From Endozoicomonas acroporae (GTDB lineage: Bacteria; Pseudomonadota; Gammaproteobacteria; Pseudomonadales; Endozoicomonadaceae): 64,000 bases of DNA. The notes below the pieces were generated by a model, which saw nothing but the letters and a program-made list of their open reading frames with translations, did not search any database and was not told the origin of the DNA. How positions within the stretch are numbered: the first letter of the stretch is position 1; each line of letters starts with the position of its first letter. Below are positions 54,921 through 63,652 of the stretch, in pieces. The DNA is taken from positions 1-64,000 of the forward strand of contig NZ_PJPV01000050.1 in the NCBI RefSeq assembly GCF_002864045.1, read 5' to 3'. Position numbers and translations under genes: made by a program.

Positions 54921-56396
54921 CTACCCCCAGAATTCTTCATGAAACCAATCCACCGAATCAACCGGAGGTAGACTGCCCCATGTCAGGAACCCATCTTCAC
55001 GATCGTCAGTTTCATATTCAGATCTGTAAAAAGCCCGGAGTTCTTCCTCGTTATCCACAAGGATGGGTAATTGAATCTGAGCACAATAGTTTTTCAAATT
55101 TGCCGACAGGGGAAGCTGATCAAAACCTCTATCTAACACCTGTCGTTGAATGACTCGACGACACTGGCTTTTCAGAGAAAAAAAAGTTTCTGGTAGTTCA
55201 GGCGATAAAAGATCCCCATACCTTTCTTTTAATAATGTTAATACCGTCTTGTAGTGAGAAACATCAACGCCTCGCAATGAGCAATACTTATCGATATCCT
55301 TGAACAATAAAAAGTTCTTCGGCATTTTGTCGTACAAATACCTGAGTACGGACTCATTCCCATACACAGCTGCAAACAAAAAAACCAGCCCTTCGTTTTG
55401 ACAGGTCGCTTTTTCCCAGCCTTCACCCAGCAAAATTTGAAGATACTGCAAGCCCCCCTTCTTGATGGCTATGATCAGCGGAAACCAGGCGTTCATATCG
55501 CATTGATCAACAGGAGCCCCATGTTCAATCAGCAACACCAATAGATCGGGTCTCTCAGCACCATCATCATTAACCAGTATATTGAGGGCCGATAAACCGA
55601 ACAGATTAACCAATGTCACATCTGCCTGATAATCAAGCAACAATCTGACAACATCCTCACTTTTTGTCTTGCAGGCTTTCATCAGGCTTGTCCAGCCATT
55701 CACATCCCGGGCATTAACGTCTGCCCCTGAACGCAATAGCAGATCTACAGCATCGGCATTACCCTCTTGTGCCGCCACATGCAAAGCATTCGAACCCAAA
55801 ACCCTGTTAATCTCAACCGTCTCAACCTTGAGTATAATCCTGGCAAGCTCCAGGAAATTTCTTTCAATCGCCAGCATTAAAGGAGTACACCTACGACGCG
55901 AAGTTTTACTGATTACCTCCATATTAAAATCAAGAAGAGGCTCGTGGATTAAGGATTGGACCACTTCACTATCATTATTTTCGATAGCGGTGAGTAAACA
56001 TTCGGCAGCATGACCTCCATCACTCTTTAACTCAGATTCCCTGCCCCACTGCTTTGCCTCCCCCTGCGACAAAAACACTGGCATCATCTTTTTGCTACAC
56101 CAGGAAGCTTCATTATTTTCACAGGGGCAAGCGGTCAAATCGGGTAAGGAAACCGACCTTCTGACCGGTTCACCAATCTCTGAAAAACGATTGCTCAAGC
56201 CAGGGCAGGCCGGGGTATTTTCCAGAGACCAAAGTGACCGGTTAAAACACGATAATGGTTTAGTATTTCTGGCTACAGGAGCTACAACCTGTGCATCCCG
56301 GGTATTGCCTTGATACCGCAAATAACTCCAGCCGGTTGTGCAAGAACTATCACTACTAATCACATGGACCACCGCATAGCGTAACTCTGACGGCAA
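54921..56396 (-). CDS. Ankyrin-repeat protein
   Basis: 491 residues. Ankyrin repeats fill about 170-340: CTPLMLAIERNFLELARIIL, SNALHVAAQEGNADAVDLLLRSGADVN, GWTSLMKACKTKSEDVVRLLLDYQADV, and further ones. The first 100 residues are Cys-rich and unassigned; the last 130 are helical. The start is uncertain: TTG at 56396 has only a distant AGG, and there is no good early ATG. It begins 15 bp after the DUF2066 stop codon. No signal peptide. Likely a host-interaction protein, by analogy with other ankyrin proteins. Confidence 0.75.
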   Translation of the reverse strand: MPSELRYAVVHVISSDSSCTTGWSYLRYQGNTRDAQVVAPVARNTKPLSCFNRSLWSLENTPACPGLSNRFSEIGEPVRRSVSLPDLTACPCENNEASWCSKKMMPVFLSQGEAKQWGRESELKSDGGHAAECLLTAIENNDSEVVQSLIHEPLLDFNMEVISKTSRRRCTPLMLAIERNFLELARIILKVETVEINRVLGSNALHVAAQEGNADAVDLLLRSGADVNARDVNGWTSLMKACKTKSEDVVRLLLDYQADVTLVNLFGLSALNILVNDDGAERPDLLVLLIEHGAPVDQCDMNAWFPLIIAIKKGGLQYLQILLGEGWEKATCQNEGLVFLFAAVYGNESVLRYLYDKMPKNFLLFKDIDKYCSLRGVDVSHYKTVLTLLKERYGDLLSPELPETFFSLKSQCRRVIQRQVLDRGFDQLPLSANLKNYCAQIQLPILVDNEEELRAFYRSEYETDDREDGFLTWGSLPPVDSVDWFHEEFWG

Positions 56397-56411
56397 ACAG
56401 CCAGGAGCCTG

Positions 56412-57575
56412 TCAGTAGGACCAACTGTAGCGCATAGTTGCCGAAGAGTCATAACCCGGTGCAACCGGCCGGAGGTTTCGACCCAGGGCCAGGGCATCGG
56501 CCAACTGGCTTTCAGAGCCATCAATAACCAGCTCCAACTCAATCGTTGAACCTGCCACCCGATGAACAGACACATCACGAATGGCGGTTATCCGCTCAAG
56601 GTATTTATTCAGGGCGGCATAATCGTCCAGACTGGCAACATTCTCAACCACCAGCAGAGTCTTGCCACTGGCATCGGAGGCATCAATGGCATAGTGCCGG
56701 GACAAGGTTGTGCCTACCAGATCAGCGGCCAGCTGTGTCAACGCAACAGCATCCAGGCCATTAACCGCCACAGACTGACTCATTCCCCGGAATATCAGCG
56801 TCAACCGACCATTGTAGCGTTCGTTTTGCGCCAGCGCGTCTGGTGACAGAGCACGGGACAAACGCCCGGTCAGAATCGATTCAGAACCATAACGCCGGGA
56901 AGCGTCCTGCAATTTGTGGGTAAAGCCGCCCCATACATCAACGGTTGAAATCGCCCCGGCATCTTCAAAGTCCATCAACGGAAAGAGCACCGGCAAGCCC
57001 CGCCCCTGAAAGCTCTCGGCAAACACTGCTGGAAGAGTCCCTGAAGCATTGACGATTGAGCGCTGCCCACCGCTCTCCATCGCCAGCCATACCAGTGTCG
57101 ATGGTCTGCTCTGCCCCCAGATGGCCACACCGGCACTGCGCAGCAGGCGGTTAATTGCCTGGTCATCAAATACCGCCTGCAAATACTGCTGACGGTTGAG
57201 GGAGGGCTCCTGATCAGCAGCAGAGCTGCGAAAACCAAACTTGCGAATATAGGCTTCCGGCTTGGCCAGTGCACTTTTTACCACACTGTTGGCCAGCACC
57301 TCACGCTGTCCGGCCACTTTTACCAGCACCTCTGCCAGAGCCTGGGACATGGCATCAGCCCGCTCCTGGTAACCTTGTCCGGACACTGGCACTTCCTGAC
57401 TGTATAACCCTTGGACCAAGGCCGCATGGGTATTTTCAGGCAATATGGACAATACCAGAAGACCCACCACCAGAACGGCCGCCTTAACGGCTGAACGGGC
57501 TTCAGGAGCAGACAAGAAGGTCAGCGGACTGATCAGGTTTTGCAGGAGAGCGTTGCATCGCTTAGCCACAGGCAT
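56412..57575 (-). CDS. DUF2066 protein
   Basis: 387 residues from the ATG at 57575, which has AGGA eight bases before it. An N-terminal hydrophobic stretch (about 31-50, AAVLVVGLLVLSILPENTHA) looks like a signal peptide, then VQGLYSQEVPVSGQGYQERADAMSQALAEVLVKVAGQ, the DUF2066 signature. It is a probable periplasmic protein of unknown function. The frame could extend to 57737 but with no site. It is divergent from purM, the same order as in Pseudomonas. Confidence 0.85.
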   Translation of the reverse strand: MPVAKRCNALLQNLISPLTFLSAPEARSAVKAAVLVVGLLVLSILPENTHAALVQGLYSQEVPVSGQGYQERADAMSQALAEVLVKVAGQREVLANSVVKSALAKPEAYIRKFGFRSSAADQEPSLNRQQYLQAVFDDQAINRLLRSAGVAIWGQSRPSTLVWLAMESGGQRSIVNASGTLPAVFAESFQGRGLPVLFPLMDFEDAGAISTVDVWGGFTHKLQDASRRYGSESILTGRLSRALSPDALAQNERYNGRLTLIFRGMSQSVAVNGLDAVALTQLAADLVGTTLSRHYAIDASDASGKTLLVVENVASLDDYAALNKYLERITAIRDVSVHRVAGSTIELELVIDGSESQLADALALGRNLRPVAPGYDSSATMRYSWSY

Positions 57576-57920
57576 CAATAAAATCCTGTACATAAAAATC
57601 AAATGAACATCATTCTGCCATAAATCCGGCAAAAAATACTGCATTTGCCAACGTCTGGACAACTGCGGGCATTGAAAATGCACTATGGTAATCACTTCTA
57701 ACCCTGAAATCAGATCCAAACTCCCAAAAATTACCACCAGACATCAGCGACAATGCGGTAACAGCATTGCGATAAATACCACAGCCTCCTAGAATAGCCG
57801 CCTTCATCCACCCAAACCGTGTTGGACTGAACACCGCCCCCGGTCAGTGAACAGTCCGGATTAAAACACTGTCGGCACCGCCGGTGGTAACAAGCTCTGG
57901 CAACAAGCGGATTGATATCA
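57576..57920. other. Divergent promoter region between DUF2066 and purM genes
   Basis: 345 bp. Must hold the purM promoter and that of the DUF2066 gene. No clear -35/-10 or PurR site stands out by eye. Confidence 0.4.
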
Positions 57921-58967
57921 ATGAACAAATCGGATTCCAGAACCTCCCTGAGTTACAAGGATGCAGGTGTCGATATCGACGCTGGCAACGCTCTGGTTGA
58001 GCGCATTAAACAGGTGGCAAAGGCCACCTCCCGCCCTGAGGTAATGGGTGGCCTGGGCGGTTTTGGAGCACTGTGCCAACTGCCAGCCGGGTATCAAGAG
58101 CCGGTTCTGGTTTCCGGCACCGATGGCGTGGGTACCAAACTGAAGCTGGCCATGGACCTGGGGATGCATGACCATATCGGCATCGATCTGGTGGCCATGT
58201 GCGTCAACGACCTGCTGGTTTGTGGTGCCGAACCGCTGTTCTTTCTGGACTATTACGCCACCGGCCAATTAAATGTCGATGTGGCTGAACGCGTGGTCAC
58301 CGGGATTGGCAAAGGCTGTGAACAGTCTGGCTGCGCCCTGATCGGGGGTGAAACAGCAGAGATGCCCGGGATGTACCAGGGTGACGATTACGATCTGGCA
58401 GGTTTCTGTGTCGGCGTGGTTGAAAAGTCTGAAATCATTGATGGCAGCAACGTCTCCCCCAGTGACGTGTTAATCGGTTTGAAATCCAGCGGACCACACT
58501 CCAACGGTTACTCACTGATCCGCAAAGTTCTGGAAGTAGCCGGTTCAGACCTCAGCGCCCCGCTGGCAGGCAAGCCTCTGGCAGAACACCTGATGGCACC
58601 AACCCGCATTTACGTCAAATCACTGCTGCAACTGCAAAAGGAACTGCCTATCCACGCCATGGCCCACATCACCGGGGGCGGCTTGCCAGAGAATCTGCCA
58701 AGGGTTATTCCCAAGGGCTGTCGTGCGGTGATCAACACACAGAGTTGGGAAATCCCGGCCATCTTCCGTTTCCTGCAGGAAAAAGGCAATATTGAGACCT
58801 TTGAACTGTACCGTACCTTCAACTGTGGTATTGGTATGGTGCTCTGCATCCCACAAAGCCATCGGGAGCAGGCAATCCGGCGTCTGGAAGCGCTGGGAGA
58901 GGAAAGCGTCATTATCGGCCATATTGAATCCGCAGACAGCGATGGCGATCCTGTGGTGTTTCAATAA
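57921..58967 (+). CDS. purM: AIR synthase PurM
   Basis: Converts FGAM to AIR with ATP in purine synthesis. 348 residues. [13 protein letters not shown] at the start, SGTDGVGTK near 70 and [11 protein letters not shown] near 145 are diagnostic. The ATG at 57921 has AGCGGA nine bases upstream. First gene of purM-purN, with the usual short distance. Confidence 0.97.
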   Translation: MNKSDSRTSLSYKDAGVDIDAGNALVERIKQVAKATSRPEVMGGLGGFGALCQLPAGYQEPVLVSGTDGVGTKLKLAMDLGMHDHIGIDLVAMCVNDLLVCGAEPLFFLDYYATGQLNVDVAERVVTGIGKGCEQSGCALIGGETAEMPGMYQGDDYDLAGFCVGVVEKSEIIDGSNVSPSDVLIGLKSSGPHSNGYSLIRKVLEVAGSDLSAPLAGKPLAEHLMAPTRIYVKSLLQLQKELPIHAMAHITGGGLPENLPRVIPKGCRAVINTQSWEIPAIFRFLQEKGNIETFELYRTFNCGIGMVLCIPQSHREQAIRRLEALGEESVIIGHIESADSDGDPVVFQ

Positions 58968-59058
58968 CCGTCCTGACCAATATCTGGCCCGGGTGCCATG
59001 TCACTCTGGCCAACCGGATTCCAATCACAAAACCATTGAAAGCATTCAGGAAACAGCA

Positions 59059-59721
59059 GTGAGCGAGAAAAAGCGAGTTGTCGTTCTGTTATCAGGCAAC
59101 GGCAGTAACCTTCAGGCACTTCTGGATCAAGAACATCACTACAGTTATCAAATTGTCGGGGTCGTCAGCAACGTACCAGAGGCTTACGGGCTGGAAAGGG
59201 CCAGACAGCACAAAGTGGCAGCCCTTGGCCTGGACTACAAAATCTTTTCCTCCCGGGGTGCCTTTGACCAGAGACTGGTGGAAGAGGTTAACCGCTTTGA
59301 GCCGAACCTTGTGGTACTGGCCGGTTATATGAAAATTCTAAGCCCGGAGTTTGTGGAAAAATTCGCTGGCAGATTGATCAATGTTCACCCATCCCTGCTC
59401 CCGGAATACAAAGGCCTTGGCACCTATCGTCGGGTACTTGCGGATAAAAAAACCCGCCACGGCTGTACTGTTCACTTTGTCACACCAGAACTGGACAGCG
59501 GTGCCCATATCATTCAGGCTTCAATGAGTGTCGGGCCCGGCGATAATGAAGAGGGTCTGAAACAACGTGTTCAGGCCATGGAGCACCAGATTTACCCCCT
59601 GGCCGTACATCTGATCACCTCCGGCAGGCTGCAACTGAAGGGTGACAACGTGCTACTGGATGATCACCCTATTGACCCACTGGGCTACCAACTGCAGGAA
59701 AACGCCCTGGAACTGGCATGA
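59059..59721 (+). CDS. purN: GAR transformylase PurN
   Basis: Formylates GAR with 10-formyl-THF. From the GTG at 59059, preceded by AGGA seven bases upstream, the protein is 220 residues. Motifs: LLSGNGSNLQALLD, INVHPSLLPEYKGLGTY with the catalytic His and the formyl-transfer region, and HFVTPELDSGAHI with the catalytic Asp. Overlaps the next gene by four bases. Confidence 0.96.
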   Translation: MSEKKRVVVLLSGNGSNLQALLDQEHHYSYQIVGVVSNVPEAYGLERARQHKVAALGLDYKIFSSRGAFDQRLVEEVNRFEPNLVVLAGYMKILSPEFVEKFAGRLINVHPSLLPEYKGLGTYRRVLADKKTRHGCTVHFVTPELDSGAHIIQASMSVGPGDNEEGLKQRVQAMEHQIYPLAVHLITSGRLQLKGDNVLLDDHPIDPLGYQLQENALELA

Positions 59722-60581
59722 TCAATTCGATTCATACGCTTTTTCATCGCCACACAGTGAGCATGAAAGAATCCATAACAACCCATCCCGGCAACTATGG
59801 CCCGGGCACTCTGAGAGCGGCACTTGCCCTGACCCTGGTGCTGGCGGGCAATACAGGCTTTGCTGCCTCCCAGACGAAAAAACCGGATAGCGCTTTCACG
59901 CTCAAGCCATACTCCGCAACCTATAAAGCATCCATTAAGGGGATGCCCTTTGGTGGCTCCGGCGAAAGATCCCTGAGACAAAATGCTGATGGCACCTGGA
60001 CCCTTGAGTTCAGTGCCGATGCGGCATTTTTCGGGATGAAAGAGACCAGCCATTTTGCCAGTCAAGGTGTGCAACTGATCACCAGCCAATACGTGCAACA
60101 AAGAACGGGGCTGGGCAACAAACCAACGGAATATGCCACCTTTGACTGGTCCAACAATAAGGTCAACTGGCAACAGGGGGACCGGCAGTGGTCGATGGAC
60201 CTGAAACCGGAAACCCTGGACAACCTGAGTTACCAGCTGAAACTGCGTATGGATCTGGCGGCTGCCCATGGCCAACCGCTAAGCTATGACGTTGCCGATG
60301 ACGATGAAGTCTATCAACGCCAATTCACCATCGAAGGTGAAGAGATATTAAAAACGGAACTTGGCAACCTGAAAACCGTCAGAGTCAAAATACAAAGAGA
60401 CAGTGATGAACGGGCCACCTGGATCTGGTTTGCCAAAAACCATGACTACTTTCTGGTAAAGCTGCTGCAGGAAGAAAAAGGCACGGCCTATACCATTGAG
60501 ATCAAAGAGGCTGCCATTGACGGCAAGCCACTGAAAAAGAAACCAACCACCAAACTGTCAGAACGCCCCAAACATCCCTGA
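59718..60581 (+). CDS. DUF3108 protein
   Basis: 287 residues. A hydrophobic signal (about 31-50) ends near AAS. The DUF3108 core follows with [22 protein letters not shown] and the C-terminal block ([20 protein letters not shown]). The family is periplasmic and of unknown function. ATGA overlap with purN shows translational coupling. The ATG at 59763 is a possible later start. Confidence 0.87.
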   Translation: MINSIHTLFHRHTVSMKESITTHPGNYGPGTLRAALALTLVLAGNTGFAASQTKKPDSAFTLKPYSATYKASIKGMPFGGSGERSLRQNADGTWTLEFSADAAFFGMKETSHFASQGVQLITSQYVQQRTGLGNKPTEYATFDWSNNKVNWQQGDRQWSMDLKPETLDNLSYQLKLRMDLAAAHGQPLSYDVADDDEVYQRQFTIEGEEILKTELGNLKTVRVKIQRDSDERATWIWFAKNHDYFLVKLLQEEKGTAYTIEIKEAAIDGKPLKKKPTTKLSERPKHP

Positions 60582-60621
60582 TCACTACTTTTCTTATATC
60601 TGCAACCTGAAGGAGCCTGAA

Positions 60622-60993
60622 ATGCGATTTCTTCACACCATGCTGCGTGTTGGCAACCTGGATCGATCCATCGAGTTTTATACGGAAATTCTCGGCATGA
60701 AACTGCTGAGAAAACACGACAACGAACAGTACCAGTACACCCTCGCTTTTGTTGGCTATGCCGATGAGTCTGAGCAGGCAGTGATTGAACTCACCTACAA
60801 CTGGGGCACTGATCAGTACGACCTGGGCAACGCCTTTGGTCATGTTGCCCTGGGCGCTGATGATATTTATGCCACCTGTGATGCCATCCGTAAGGCCGGC
60901 GGCAAAATTACCCGGGAACCGGGCCCTGTGCTTGGGGGGACCACTGAAATAGCTATTTGCGATTCACATGTACCCGCACGTCAAGCCCTTTAA
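60622..60993 (+). pseudogene. gloA: Glyoxalase I GloA, 3'-truncated
   Basis: GloA isomerises the methylglyoxal-glutathione adduct. The first 107 residues match GloA ([52 protein letters not shown]). Then the sequence leaves the family: [10 protein letters not shown] and a stop replace the expected C-terminus with the last beta strand. The last metal ligand Glu (E122 in E. coli, in GYKIELI) is lost. The break, at about 60950, coincides with the start of an AT-rich foreign segment, so the gene was cut by an insertion and is very likely inactive unless repaired elsewhere. Confidence 0.85.
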
Positions 60994-61270
60994 ATTCAAA
61001 GGGTTACGGAATCTAAAATATTTCTCATCCCTCCTCTTATGATCGCTTGTGAGATACACGTCATCAATTAAGCCTCATTAACCCTGCAATGCAGGTCATA
61101 CATAGAAAAATAAATGCAAGCAATACTGCAATCTATTTTGTATATACAATTTTACATCTATTTGTAATCGCATATTAAATTGCATTTTCACTTGCAATAA
61201 AACTTGCAATATACTATATATTAAGATATGCAAAATTAATTGCAATAATAACTAAAAGGAACATACAAAA
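60994..61270. repeat. Repeated TGCAA motifs in the leader of the partition genes
   Basis: AT-rich leader of a partition cassette. From 61085 to 61245 TGCAA or its complement occurs about eight times, for example ACTTGCAATA at 61190-61199 and again at 61202-61211. Such spaced short repeats before parA are typical for centromere or operator sites of partition systems or iterons of replicons. Four more copies lie inside the second gene (62008-62095). Confidence 0.5.
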
Positions 61271-61945
61271 ATGATTATAATTTTCGGCGCAAAAAAAGGG
61301 GGAGTGGGCAAATCCACCGCATCCATTAATTTTTCAATAGCGGCCAGTATAAAAGGGATAGATGCGGTAATTTTGGATGGCGACGGGCAGTGTACCGCTG
61401 CGAGATTCGTTCAAGATCGCTTAGAAAACGAAAGTCTCCCAAAAGTTCACATTTCGCAGGGCAGAGGCAATATCGCAAAACAAATTCAAGATTTGAACAA
61501 TCGCTATGAAATGGTTGTTGTCGATTTGGCAGGGTATGACTGCCAAGAATTGAGAAGCAGCCTGATAGCTCATCCAGATTCGATCTTAATCACTGTTACT
61601 CAGGCCAGCCAACCGGATCTCGACACGCTGGAGGATATGGCTGAGATTGTTGAAAACTCAAGAGTCATCAATCCAGAACTAATGTCTCTCATTCTTCTTA
61701 ACCGCTGCCCAACCAATTTTTCCAATGAAGGCAATGAGGCTGCTGAATTTATAAAGGATTACCCTGAATTTCGCTTACTAAAAAACCGAATGTGTGAGCG
61801 AAAAATTTACCGAGATGTATTTCAAGATGGCCTTGGTGTGGTCGAGGTTGAGGGAGAAAAAGCTGAAAAGGCTAAGCAAGAAATTGAAGCAATTTTTGAT
61901 GAAATTTTGGATATAGCTCAAGAAAAAATGGGAGATAAAAAATGA
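61271..61945 (+). CDS. ParA-type partition ATPase
   Basis: 224 residues. Deviant Walker A KKGGVGKST at 8-16 with the extra Lys of the ParA/MinD class; DGDGQ and VVVDLAGYD are the switch regions. Lacks an N-terminal helix-turn-helix, so it is of the small type Ib-like class. It moves DNA bound by its partner. AAAGGA lies upstream of the ATG. Codon use is AT-rich, unlike the backbone. The next gene overlaps by four bases and carries the partner. Confidence 0.9.
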   Translation: MIIIFGAKKGGVGKSTASINFSIAASIKGIDAVILDGDGQCTAARFVQDRLENESLPKVHISQGRGNIAKQIQDLNNRYEMVVVDLAGYDCQELRSSLIAHPDSILITVTQASQPDLDTLEDMAEIVENSRVINPELMSLILLNRCPTNFSNEGNEAAEFIKDYPEFRLLKNRMCERKIYRDVFQDGLGVVEVEGEKAEKAKQEIEAIFDEILDIAQEKMGDKK

Positions 61946-62406
61946 AGTCCAGAAGAAATAAAGCTATAGATTTAGAGAGTAAGGAGGCTAAAAACTTTAT
62001 AGATTCCGCAAATGCAACTCAAAGTGTGGTTATTACAAGCAGCAAAACTGCAAGCAAAAATGCAAATACAAAAAAGAATACAGAAAAAGATGCAATAAAA
62101 TCTGAAAAAACTGATAATTATCGTAATACTGATGCATCAGGGGATTCAGATAAAATGGCTGAAGCAAAAGAAAAGCAAGCACTACTTGAAGAATATGAAG
62201 CGATATTCGATCACAGCCCTAAGGGTAAAGTTTCAAAGTCAAAGCCATATAGTCTACGCATGAATGCTTACCAAAATGCACTGATCGACTTCATATGCAA
62301 GGTAGAAGACATTTCAAAGATAGATTTGATAAATGAATGCTTATTTAATAAGGACAATCTGCCCGAAATGCTTAAAAAAGCAAAAGCAAAGGTCGATAAA
62401 ATGTAG
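61942..62406 (+). CDS. ParG-like ribbon-helix-helix partition protein
   Basis: 154 residues. A long disordered, Lys/Asn/Ser-rich N-terminus (1-100) precedes a C-terminal part with KPYSLRMNAYQNALIDFICKVEDISKIDLINECLF, which fits a ribbon-helix-helix: a beta strand, then two helices. In small type Ib systems the second gene has the centromere-binding RHH with a flexible tail, as here. No direct homologue is identified. A strong terminator follows. Confidence 0.65.
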   Translation: MKSRRNKAIDLESKEAKNFIDSANATQSVVITSSKTASKNANTKKNTEKDAIKSEKTDNYRNTDASGDSDKMAEAKEKQALLEEYEAIFDHSPKGKVSKSKPYSLRMNAYQNALIDFICKVEDISKIDLINECLFNKDNLPEMLKKAKAKVDKM

Positions 62407-62423
62407 TAACAATAAGTTTTATA

Positions 62424-62470
62424 AACCAGTAATTCATTCTCTCCATTTTGAATTACTGGTTTTTTTTGAG
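62424..62470 (+). terminator. Terminator of the partition operon
   Basis: AACCAGTAATTC (62424-62435) is a perfect inverse of GAATTACTGGTT (62450-62461); 12-bp stem, 14-nt loop, then a run of T's to 62468. Classical factor-independent terminator. Confidence 0.9.
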
Positions 62471-62780
62471 AGGCTTTACGAAGGTAAGCTTGATATTAAT
62501 ATCAATGATATTTGCTTTGTCAGCAAGTGCTGAAAGTGCTCTTAATGAGGCTTCTCCAGAAATTCGTGAGCTTATATTTTTATCGCAAAAGCCATGTAAT
62601 GAAGTAAATTCATTGCCTGAATCAAGGTTAAAGATAATTATTGCTGGCTTAATAAATCACCGAGAAAAGATAAAACCGATGAATGAAGAGCAACTTGACC
62701 AATTTATAAATAATGTTAGAAAGCTTTGTTCTGCTTTCCCGAATCAAAGTTTTTACGATTTGGTTAATTATTCAAAATAA
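62466..62780 (+). CDS. Unknown small exported protein
   Basis: About 104 residues. A signal peptide (MRGFTKVSLILISMIFALSASA) is followed by a mature part with two Cys and helical pattern. The start is uncertain: TTG at 62466 follows the terminator without ribosome site, TTG at 62490 has GAAGG upstream, and the ATG at 62505 would give a shorter signal. AT-rich like its neighbours. I do not recognise a family. Confidence 0.5.
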   Translation: MRGFTKVSLILISMIFALSASAESALNEASPEIRELIFLSQKPCNEVNSLPESRLKIIIAGLINHREKIKPMNEEQLDQFINNVRKLCSAFPNQSFYDLVNYSK

Positions 62781-62906
62781 AATTAATTGGTTTATCATTG
62801 AATTCTTTGTTGAATTAAATAATTAAATATGTTTATAATAATTCTGTAGTTCCTTTTTTTGGTTTGTTTTTCATTTTGTTGTCCTTGATCATTCGTGATC
62901 TCCTTA

Positions 62907-62940
62907 TACCCCCAGACTGTAGTCGGGGGTTTTCTTTTTT
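62907..62940. terminator. Terminator between convergent genes
   Basis: ACCCCC and GACT (62908-62918 with one bulged A) pair with AGTCGGGGGT (62921-62930), loop GT. A T-rich tail TTTCTTTTTT follows. Confidence 0.8.
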
Positions 62941-62964
62941 ATCTTTTTAATTAATTCAAAAAGA

Positions 62965-63180
62965 TCATTCATTATTTTTTCTTCTTATGTTAATTAGATA
63001 TTTAATTGCATCACCAACACCTTTTAAATTTTTTTGTTTTTGAATGTTTTGAAGTTCTTTAAAAGTTATTGATTCCATAACAATATTTTTTCTAACAAGA
63101 TCTTCTTTTTTCATTTTCTTTTCAAAGCGTTTCCAGCCATCTTTTAGCTGTCGCTTATGCTTTTCTGGATCTTTTCTCAT
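62965..63180 (-). CDS. Small RHH-like DNA-binding protein
   Basis: 71 residues, Lys-rich N-terminus, then NIVMESITFKELQNIQKQKNLKGVGDAIKYLINIRR. This pattern (beta strand, helix with LQNIQ, turn, helix GDAIKYLI) fits MetJ/CopG ribbon-helix-helix proteins. AAGGAG lies before the ATG. Start overlaps the stop of the upstream gene by four bases (ATGA), so they form an operon. Could be a repressor or antitoxin. Confidence 0.55.
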   Translation of the reverse strand: MRKDPEKHKRQLKDGWKRFEKKMKKEDLVRKNIVMESITFKELQNIQKQKNLKGVGDAIKYLINIRRKNNE

Positions 63181-63614
63181 GGGAAGCTCCTTCTTTCAAA
63201 TCGATCATCCAAAACATTTAGATCAACATTTGGATAATCATGATCTGAAAATTTAATATGAAGCCTTGAATCAATGGAAGTTTTACCAGCAAAAGCGTTA
63301 TAGTTAATTATTTTTTCGGCAGTTATTTCTAAAGCCTTATCAATAAGCTTTTTGCCTAATTTCTTAAAACTAGCATTACCATAGTCAGCATCAATAACAG
63401 AATAGAGACCGCCAATAATGATTTTATTTTCATTAAAACAAAAAATGGAAGTCAATCTTATTCCATTGAGCTTATTTTTAGATCTTACTTTGAAAGTAAA
63501 GGCAATTTGTTTATTAACGATTTTATTTCGTTCATCTATCTCAAGCTCAAAATCATTGCTATCTAATTTATTAAGAAGAGTTTCGAGCGAGTTAATATCT
63601 TTATTTGTATTCAT
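63177..63614 (-). CDS. Unknown protein of the integrated segment
   Basis: 145 residues with alternating beta and helix pattern. I do not recognise a family and there is no signal peptide or membrane segment. AAAGGA lies before the ATG. It overlaps the RHH-like gene by four bases, so the two are likely functionally linked (for example as a toxin or enzyme with its regulator, an inference). Confidence 0.5.
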   Translation of the reverse strand: MNTNKDINSLETLLNKLDSNDFELEIDERNKIVNKQIAFTFKVRSKNKLNGIRLTSIFCFNENKIIIGGLYSVIDADYGNASFKKLGKKLIDKALEITAEKIINYNAFAGKTSIDSRLHIKFSDHDYPNVDLNVLDDRFERRSFP

Positions 63615-63634
63615 GGTTATATATCCTTTAATTT

Positions 63635-63652
63635 AAGAGGGAAAACCCTCTT
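63635..63652 (-). terminator. Short hairpin at the end of the last gene
   Basis: AAGAGGG (63635-63641) pairs with CCCTCTT (63646-63652), loop AAAA. It overlaps the stop codon of the gene on its right. The T-tract is weak. Confidence 0.4.
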
